Both the position numbers and the translations under genes were made by a program. This document shows, one piece after another, positions 23,253 through 29,112 of a DNA stretch of 29,112 bases (its first letter is position 1; every line of letters begins with the position of its first letter). A model generated the notes under the pieces. It had not been told where the DNA came from, made no database searches, and saw nothing but the letters and a program-made list of their open reading frames with translations. This DNA is from Ignatzschineria sp. (lineage in GTDB: Bacteria > Pseudomonadota > Gammaproteobacteria > Cardiobacteriales > Wohlfahrtiimonadaceae): NCBI GenBank assembly GCA_030150405.1, contig JASLFU010000025.1, forward strand, positions 1 through 29,112. Direction: 5' to 3'.

Positions 23253-23918
23253 ATGTTAGAACGTTTTATCTATATTTTAGAAGGAGTGCCCCTAAGTTTA
23301 ACGCTAACTATTTCGGCGCTCTTTTTCGGTTTTATCTTAGCTATTTTATTAACAGTGATCTTGACGCTTTGGGAGGGAAGATTATTGGCCAAAATTGCTC
23401 GGGCCTTTATTCTCTTCTTTACCGGGACGCCGCTATTAGTGCAGATCTTTTTAATCTATACTGGCCCCGGGCAATTTAATTGGATACAGAGTAGTCCGTT
23501 ATGGGGGCTCTTTTCCCAAGCTTGGTTTTGTGCCATTTTGGCGTTGTCGTTAAACTCTGCGGCTTATACCACCCAGCTCTTTTACGGGGCGGTGAGGAAT
23601 ATCTCTAAAAGTCAGTGGGAAGCCTGTTTAGCTTTAGGGATGAATCGTTTTGAAGCGATGAAGATACTTCTCCCGCTTGCGTTGCGTAGAGCATTGCCGA
23701 GCTATTCTAATGAGATCGTTCTGATTTTTAAGAGTACATCCCTTGTGCAGGGAATTACGTTACTCGATATTATGGGGCGAGCTCGAGAGTTAGTAGGGCA
23801 GACATATGATGAGATCACCTATTATGCGATGGCGGGAGTGATCTATCTTATTATTAATGCGATTTTAATTGGTTTTGCTAAGGTTTTAGAGCGTCGAGCG
23901 CTCGCATTTGAGAAGTAA
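23253..23918 (+). CDS. artM: Arginine ABC transporter permease ArtM
   Basis: Second half of the arginine channel. The 221-residue product (E. coli ArtM is 222) has hydrophobic segments across its length, and the EAA loop SQWEACLALGMNRFEAMKIL leads into LPLALRRALPSYSNEIVLIF and KSTSLVQGITLLDI, matching ArtM closely. GGAGAGAG precedes the ATG. It is the last gene of the unit; no clear terminator follows before the tRNA promoter. Confidence 0.9.
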   Translation: MLERFIYILEGVPLSLTLTISALFFGFILAILLTVILTLWEGRLLAKIARAFILFFTGTPLLVQIFLIYTGPGQFNWIQSSPLWGLFSQAWFCAILALSLNSAAYTTQLFYGAVRNISKSQWEACLALGMNRFEAMKILLPLALRRALPSYSNEIVLIFKSTSLVQGITLLDIMGRARELVGQTYDEITYYAMAGVIYLIINAILIGFAKVLERRALAFEK

Positions 23919-23969
23919 TTTTGATTTAAAAAAGGTTAAATGTAGGGCAATAATTAAGCTCGTTAATGC

Positions 23970-23997
23970 TTTACAAACCCAATATCTTCGATATAAT
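23970..23997 (+). promoter_or_regulatory. Promoter of tRNA-Ser
   Basis: TTTACA (23970-23975, 5/6) and a perfect TATAAT (23992-23997) are separated by 16 bases. The start point would be near 24004, nine bases before the tRNA. Confidence 0.82.
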
Positions 23998-24012
23998 GCT
24001 GACTTCAATTTA

Positions 24013-24103
24013 GGAAAAGTGGCCGAGTGGCTGAAGGCGCACCCCTGCTAAGGGTGTATACGTTAATAGCGTATCGAGGGTTCGAATCCCTCCTTTTCCG
24101 CCA
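24013..24103 (+). tRNA. tRNA-Ser (anticodon GCT)
   Basis: Acceptor strand GGAAAAG (24013-24019) pairs with CTTTTCC (24093-24099), followed by discriminator G and encoded CCA (24101-24103). The anticodon stem CACCC/GGGTG encloses CTGCTAA with GCT at 24047-24049, reading AGC and AGU codons. A long variable arm (TACG...GCGTA region, 24058-24075) marks it as class II, as serine tRNAs are. The T arm is GAGGG-TTCGAAT-CCCTC. Confidence 0.97.
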
Positions 24104-24112
24104 GGTGCTTTT

Positions 24113-24141
24113 AAAGCCTCCCAAATGTGGGAGGCTTTTTT
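24113..24141 (+). terminator. Intrinsic terminator after tRNA-Ser
   Basis: AAAGCCTCCC (24113-24122) pairs with GGGAGGCTTT (24129-24138) around the loop AAATGT, and a six-T run ends at 24141. The 237 bases between it and the adhesin start hold only AT-rich sequence; a weak TATAGAAT near 24246 might be a -10 element. Confidence 0.9.
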
Positions 24142-24378
24142 ATTGTCTAAAAAAAGGCCATCTGTTTTTTCTTTTAAGAACAGTTACTTAAGGGAAATGC
24201 GGTAATTCTGGGCTCTTTGGTGCTTACTTTTTTTACTTATCTTGATATAGAATGTCGAATCTCGCTCTTTTATCAATCTTAAAAAAGCGTTTTAAATAAG
24301 AATTTTGTCTATCAGCTCACCATCTTCGTGAAGCTTCTAGACATTTAAGAAATCTTGTAAAGATATATAAACAAACTT

Positions 24379-27300
24379 ATGAATAGAATCTATAAAGTTG
24401 TAAGAAAGCCCGGAACCAATCAGTGGGTTGTTGCCTCGGAGTTAGCTAAAGGCGTTACCAAAGGTGGTGGACGAAATGCAATGCAGAAGTTGACACTACT
24501 TTCACTTTTAATGGGCTCTTTCGCAGGACTTGCGACTGCGCAGAATAATCACGCTTTAGAATCTGAGTATTGGGGCTCAATCCGCCATGACTCTGGGGGA
24601 AGTGTTGTTTTTGAGGATTTTGGTAACCACCGTCAGAAAGCGATTAGAGTGGATGATGGGGGAACTTCTCATGTTTTAAGTGATTTTAATTATTCAAGTG
24701 AGCAGATTAATAGAGATCTCGATTTCTTTTTAAAGTCCACCCATAAAGGCTACGAAGAATTGATCGATGATGGCTCTTTAAAGGTTTATAAGCCTGAAGA
24801 CTGGCTTAATAGTTGGGATGGTGGAAAACCTAAAGATGGCGCGGTTCCACTTTCGAGTGAAGAGGCCAAGGCGTTAAAAGCGAACGCTATTCGGCAAGAG
24901 TCTTTAAGACTTACAGAAGGCGAAGATGTAACCTTTACTGACGAAAGTGGGGTTAAGAGAACGATTAAGAAGCAGGAGCTCAGAGAGTCCGGATATGTTA
25001 TCGGTGTGGATTACTCAGTGAATGTTAAAGAGGGTCTTCCTGACGAGCCTTATTATGATTTTTCTTTTGCTGAGGTCACAGATGGTTCAATAACGCTTGA
25101 TGATGCTGCAAAAGATGAGGTTTTTTGGGACTTTAGAGGCACTGGTATTAAAAATAGTGGGCTCTTTAGAGCAGATTCTGCAGAAAGTGGGAAGACAGCT
25201 GAGATTATTGTAACTGAAAATACCGATATTGAAGTCAATTTCGGTTCTAAAAAACAATTTTCTGAATCAGAATTTGTTCCCCCTAAAGAGAATGTTAAGA
25301 AGATAAGTTCCTATACAGGGAGCGATTTTGTCCATAAGAGTAATCCTTCTGCTCCTCCTTTAAAGGTTGATTATCTCGATGCGAATAAACAGCCATTACA
25401 AAAGGAGTTTTATGTTCGTAATAAAGAGGAATTTGATGCCTATAACAACTTTATTTTAGAACAGATCACAAATAACCGACTCTCTCAGGATTCCTATAAG
25501 AATCTGGTTCAAAAAGCTCTCGTTTCGGAGAATGCTAAGCCACTCTATTTTCTACACTATGCAGGGGGTGGAGAGGGTGAGGCTTCAGGATTAACAGAAG
25601 CGCATAAAGAAGATGGCCCTAATTCTATCTTCAATGTAACGGGTAAAGAGGCGTCCATCACGATTAAGAAGGGGGCTAATTTAAAAAGTCATGATGGTGG
25701 CCGAGTTTTACGATTAGAGCAGGAAGCTACAGGGATCGATTATAGTGAGACACTTGTAGGTAAGGGGGGGAATGTCTCTATTCAGAGCGGCTCCACCTAT
25801 CAGCAAGAGGGTAAGAAGGTCTTTGGTTATGATCAACGAGATGGGGTTGATCGTGGGGATGATGTAACGTTTAGCAGCTCTGCTTATGAAGATGTCACCA
25901 ATGGGGAATATATTAATAATGGGGATATCTTTAGTTCTAACGGCAGCACATCCACTTTTTATGTGAATGGTAATCATGCTCAGCTCACAAATAATAAAAA
26001 CATGCACTTTTATAGTGCCGAAAATCTTAAAGATACAGGCTCTATTAAAGGAATTGATTTGGGTACTAATGGGTACTTTGTAAATGAAGAGAGCGGCAAA
26101 ATCACTCTTGGAATTGGCTTTGATGAGGAAGGCAATCGTATTGCGCTCAAGAAAAATGGAGGCAATAACGATGATGGTGAGTTTAGAAATAGAAACACCC
26201 ATAATGTCATCAATATTAGCAGTAGTGGTCGTGTAGATAACAAAGGGCATATCGAGATCGGTATTCGACCTGAAGAGGCAAAAAGCGATGATGAGCTCTT
26301 TGCCTATGGTGTCGCTATGAACTTTGGGGGAAGTTTAAGTAAATCGAATCTGGTTAAGAATAGCGCTACAGGAGTGATTGATGTTGGCGGAAGAGATAGT
26401 CTTGGTATTCGTATTGCTGAAGGATTTAAGGTAAGCGGCGAGCTGCGGGATTATGAAAATGCTGCTAACCAAGGCACTATCAACGTATTTGGCCGAAATA
26501 GTACAGGGATGTTAGCGCTTAAAGGTGCGATTATCCATAACAATGGGGATGGCGTAATCAATGTGGGTAATAATAAAGATACAGGAGATTATCGCCGTAC
26601 AGGGATGCAGGTGGAAAATGGTGCTCGGGCTATATTGAGCGATAATTCACGTATCAATCTTGTGGGGGATAATGCCATTGGCGTCTATGCCCGTAGTGGC
26701 GGTAAGGTTGAGGTTAAGGATAATGCGCAGGTTTTAGGCCTAGGCGAGAAGAATGAGTTCACCAATCAGACGCTCTTCTGGACCTCTGGCTACAACACTG
26801 AAACAGGCGATTCAGCAGTAACTTTTACCGATGGTGGGAATGTTACATTTGATCTTAATGGGCAACAGTCAACGGTATTTAGAATCGATGGCGGGGCTTC
26901 ATTTGGGCTTGATAACAGTACCGCAAGCGATGATCGCTATATCTTAAATGTACACGGTGATGAATCTAGAGGTTTTCTAGTGGCCGATGTGCTTACTCGT
27001 GTTATTGCAGATGATTCTGTAGAGCTCAATATCCATGGTGAGGGGGCTACAGGATTTTACGTAACTTCAGGAGCGGGAACTGGCGGAGAAGGGACGAAGG
27101 AGGCAGGCGTTGTTAAGTTAACAGAAGGCGCTGAAATCTCTCTTAAAGGAAAGGATGCCACCGCTATGATTGTAGATGGCACATATTATGACATCTACAA
27201 TAATCCGATCGAAGTTAATGATAAGAAGTATACAAAAACTATTGCCCACTCAAGTGCTCGTTTAGATAGTGAAAATGTAGAAACTACTGAGGGTGCGTAT

Positions 27301-29112
27301 GGGTATAAGCTCATCAATAATGGAAAGCTGATTCATAGCGGCTCTATTGATTTTAGTGATGCCGAAAAAGCTACGGGTATCTATGTCAATGGAGGAGAGC
27401 TAGAGAATCAGAAAGGCTCTACGATTGCTGTAAATGGTGTGGGAATCGATATCTATCAAGATAATGAGCATAACTTAGCTTCTATCGTAGAGACAGAAGG
27501 GGATATTATTGCCACCGATGGCACCGCAGCGATCAGGATGAATGAGAATGCGAAGCTCACTCTTTCAGGCGAAGGAACCGTAGAAGGTGCCGGTAAAGCA
27601 GATGGTGTACTGGTTCATAAAGGTGCGGCATTAGCTTTAAATGCGGCGAATAATCTTAAAGTTAGCGGCACCGAAGGGAGCGCACTTCATTTCCAAACAG
27701 CTAATGAGGCGGGTGCCTTTCAACTTGAAAATGCTAGCGGAAAGATCCTCGTAAGTGGTGATGTGGGCAGTGATGTTGCCGCCATTACTATTGAAGGGGA
27801 AGGAGAAAATAAAGAAGGTGTAACGGGTCAAGCGAGCTTTGATTCTAAGGTGCTCAATGATATTGAGATCACTGTTGAAGAGGATCACGGTGGTCATGCC
27901 GTTGTGACTAATCTTGCTGGAGCCATCACAATTGATGAAGAGACAAAACTTGATGTTGCCTCTACTGTAGGAGGCTCTGCGCTGAAAGTTAAAGGAGCGA
28001 GTCCCCTTATTGAAAATAGAGGTCAATTAAGCTCCTCATCAACTGAGGCACCTGTGATTGATGCCCGTGATCTTGGGGAAGAAGGCGAGCTTATTGCCGA
28101 TAATAAAGGGAGCATCGAGGCTCTTGCTGAAGAGGGGATTGCATTTGCGTCTTTAAATAAGACTTATTTTGCAAACCGCGCGGATGCGGCGATTAAAGGC
28201 ACTGTTCAGTTAGGGGATAAAGGGAATACTCTACTTTTAGAGGGAGACTCTGAAGGAGACCGTTTTATCTCTGGAGAAGGAGACGATCAGTTCATTTTTG
28301 ATGGTGTCCTTGGTGTAGAGGAGAGCAAAAAACTCTTTACCGATATTGATGGTGGAGAGGGGGAGGATACTCTCACTCTTCAAAATGAGAGCCACTTCGT
28401 CTATCAAGATGGGCATGCGATTAAAAATATCGAGGAGCTTAATGTCGAGAATGGAAGTTGGTTCGAGATTCATGGAGACAATCCGCTTCTAACGGTAGAT
28501 CGTACAACCATAGAAGCAGGAGGCGCTTTTTCGATTGTTTCAGGAACTCTCGAGAGTATTGTTGAAAACTCCGGCCTTTTTGCTGTAGGTGCAATCGCAG
28601 TACCTGATTTTAAAGAGGGTTATACTCCAGAAGCTCCGGCGCATGCGGAAGGCATCTTTGAGGCTACAGTAGATGGAGATTTCCACAATAAAACAGGTGG
28701 AGCGATCGATCTTTCAAGTCGTTATTTTAATGAGACAGTAACTACACGGCCTATTGGCAATACGCTTACCATCACTGGGAATTATCGTGGTGAAGAGGGT
28801 TCATCAATCTATATGAATACTCATTGGGATAATCCTGGGGATGCCTCTGGTGCGGACTCTAAGTCTGACCGCCTCATTATTAAAGGCAAAACCGTAGGGG
28901 ATGCCCCTACCCGAGTTATTCCTATTAGTCGTGAGACTGGGGAAGAGGCCTTTATTGATGGCTCTATCACCGCTGTTGCCGAGCAGGTAAAGAATACGCT
29001 TGATGTTATTGAAACAGGCGGCACCTACGATGGTGCTTTTGAGGGCACAGCTAAAACTAGCGGTGCTGGAGAAGTTCAGCTCGTTCGCAATAAAGATAAT
29101 TGGCGCTGGACA
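24379..29112 (+). CDS. Large ESPR-type autotransporter adhesin (type V secretion), partial
   Basis: 1578 codons are open from ATG at 24379 to the window edge, without a stop. Residues 1-34 match the extended signal peptide region (MNRIYKVVR, then QWVVASELAKG), known only from type V proteins of Beta- and Gammaproteobacteria. A hydrophobic signal core follows at 35-54 with cleavage after LATA. The passenger is a long beta-helix-like array of Asn/Gly-rich rungs (NQGTINVFGRNSTGM, IINVG-type segments), rich in Asp and Glu; I find no cysteine, as usual for exported passengers. Glycine/aspartate motifs at about 1299-1332 resemble RTX repeats. From about 1461 (NTLTITGNYRGEEGSSIYMN) to the edge lies a pertactin-like terminal region ending near NWRWT, so the translocator barrel should begin just to the right. 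There is no clear ribosome site. Ligand unknown; adhesin is inferred from architecture. Confidence 0.9.
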   Translation, partial: MNRIYKVVRKPGTNQWVVASELAKGVTKGGGRNAMQKLTLLSLLMGSFAGLATAQNNHALESEYWGSIRHDSGGSVVFEDFGNHRQKAIRVDDGGTSHVLSDFNYSSEQINRDLDFFLKSTHKGYEELIDDGSLKVYKPEDWLNSWDGGKPKDGAVPLSSEEAKALKANAIRQESLRLTEGEDVTFTDESGVKRTIKKQELRESGYVIGVDYSVNVKEGLPDEPYYDFSFAEVTDGSITLDDAAKDEVFWDFRGTGIKNSGLFRADSAESGKTAEIIVTENTDIEVNFGSKKQFSESEFVPPKENVKKISSYTGSDFVHKSNPSAPPLKVDYLDANKQPLQKEFYVRNKEEFDAYNNFILEQITNNRLSQDSYKNLVQKALVSENAKPLYFLHYAGGGEGEASGLTEAHKEDGPNSIFNVTGKEASITIKKGANLKSHDGGRVLRLEQEATGIDYSETLVGKGGNVSIQSGSTYQQEGKKVFGYDQRDGVDRGDDVTFSSSAYEDVTNGEYINNGDIFSSNGSTSTFYVNGNHAQLTNNKNMHFYSAENLKDTGSIKGIDLGTNGYFVNEESGKITLGIGFDEEGNRIALKKNGGNNDDGEFRNRNTHNVINISSSGRVDNKGHIEIGIRPEEAKSDDELFAYGVAMNFGGSLSKSNLVKNSATGVIDVGGRDSLGIRIAEGFKVSGELRDYENAANQGTINVFGRNSTGMLALKGAIIHNNGDGVINVGNNKDTGDYRRTGMQVENGARAILSDNSRINLVGDNAIGVYARSGGKVEVKDNAQVLGLGEKNEFTNQTLFWTSGYNTETGDSAVTFTDGGNVTFDLNGQQSTVFRIDGGASFGLDNSTASDDRYILNVHGDESRGFLVADVLTRVIADDSVELNIHGEGATGFYVTSGAGTGGEGTKEAGVVKLTEGAEISLKGKDATAMIVDGTYYDIYNNPIEVNDKKYTKTIAHSSARLDSENVETTEGAYGYKLINNGKLIHSGSIDFSDAEKATGIYVNGGELENQKGSTIAVNGVGIDIYQDNEHNLASIVETEGDIIATDGTAAIRMNENAKLTLSGEGTVEGAGKADGVLVHKGAALALNAANNLKVSGTEGSALHFQTANEAGAFQLENASGKILVSGDVGSDVAAITIEGEGENKEGVTGQASFDSKVLNDIEITVEEDHGGHAVVTNLAGAITIDEETKLDVASTVGGSALKVKGASPLIENRGQLSSSSTEAPVIDARDLGEEGELIADNKGSIEALAEEGIAFASLNKTYFANRADAAIKGTVQLGDKGNTLLLEGDSEGDRFISGEGDDQFIFDGVLGVEESKKLFTDIDGGEGEDTLTLQNESHFVYQDGHAIKNIEELNVENGSWFEIHGDNPLLTVDRTTIEAGGAFSIVSGTLESIVENSGLFAVGAIAVPDFKEGYTPEAPAHAEGIFEATVDGDFHNKTGGAIDLSSRYFNETVTTRPIGNTLTITGNYRGEEGSSIYMNTHWDNPGDASGADSKSDRLIIKGKTVGDAPTRVIPISRETGEEAFIDGSITAVAEQVKNTLDVIETGGTYDGAFEGTAKTSGAGEVQLVRNKDNWRWT

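Noticed and set aside
25714..26250. Minus-strand frame of 178 codons within the adhesin
   Set aside because: It is antisense to a continuous coding frame, has no ribosome site, and its product has an implausible Ile/Thr-rich composition.
1..29112. CRISPR array, insertion sequence or prophage
   Set aside because: I see no regularly spaced direct repeats, transposase-like products, terminal inverted repeats or phage genes in the window.

Overview
The window is a chromosomal segment from a moderately AT-rich gammaproteobacterium. The evidence is the divergent trxA/rhlB pair, an artP-artJ-artQ-artM arginine transport operon in enterobacterial order, a CirA-like receptor followed by tonB-exbB-exbD, and a type V adhesin with an extended signal peptide region (ESPR). 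Gene style would fit a Cardiobacteriales-type genome (Ignatzschineria/Wohlfahrtiimonas), but that placement is a guess. Most of the window is ordinary core genome; no CRISPR array, insertion sequence, phage gene or integrase is visible.

Layout. Positions 1-3565 (plus): the 3' end of argH, then mltD-like lytic transglycosylase, transaldolase and prephenate dehydrogenase, closed by a terminator. Positions 3611-5888 (minus): an MFS transporter upstream of an FCD-type GntR regulator. Positions 5889-6466: a 578-base non-coding region with a sigma70-type promoter flanked by two Fur-box-like sites. Positions 6467-10899 (plus): an iron-uptake unit (catecholate-type TonB-dependent receptor, tonB, exbB, exbD) ending in a strong bidirectional terminator. 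Positions 10966-15890 (minus): CoA-binding protein, radA, a second MFS transporter, prfB with the classic +1 programmed frameshift, and trxA. Positions 16088-19216 (plus): rhlB, a small lipoprotein and a MidA-type methyltransferase. Positions 19273-20521 (minus): an Mth938-like protein overlapping an uncharacterised P-loop protein. Positions 20856-23918 (plus): the artPJQM arginine ABC transporter with an intrinsic terminator between the binding protein and the permeases. Positions 24013-24141: tRNA-Ser(GCT) with its own promoter and terminator. Positions 24379-29112: the first 1578 codons of a very large autotransporter adhesin, open at the right edge.

How the genes work together. The iron cluster is self-contained: the receptor binds ferric catecholate at the outer membrane, and TonB, ExbB and ExbD deliver proton-motive energy to it, apparently under Fur control. 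ArtJ captures arginine in the periplasm, ArtQ/ArtM form the channel and ArtP hydrolyses ATP. MidA and the Mth938-like protein are homologues of two mitochondrial complex I assembly factors (NDUFAF7 and NDUFAF3) and sit as convergent neighbours here.

Most interesting points: the prfB recoding site (UGA at codon 26), the Fur-boxed promoter, the MidA/Mth938 neighbourhood with its unknown ATPase, the attenuator-like terminator inside the art operon, RTX-like glycine/aspartate motifs inside the autotransporter passenger, and a recurrent intergenic 9-mer. I did not find a convincing wholly new system.
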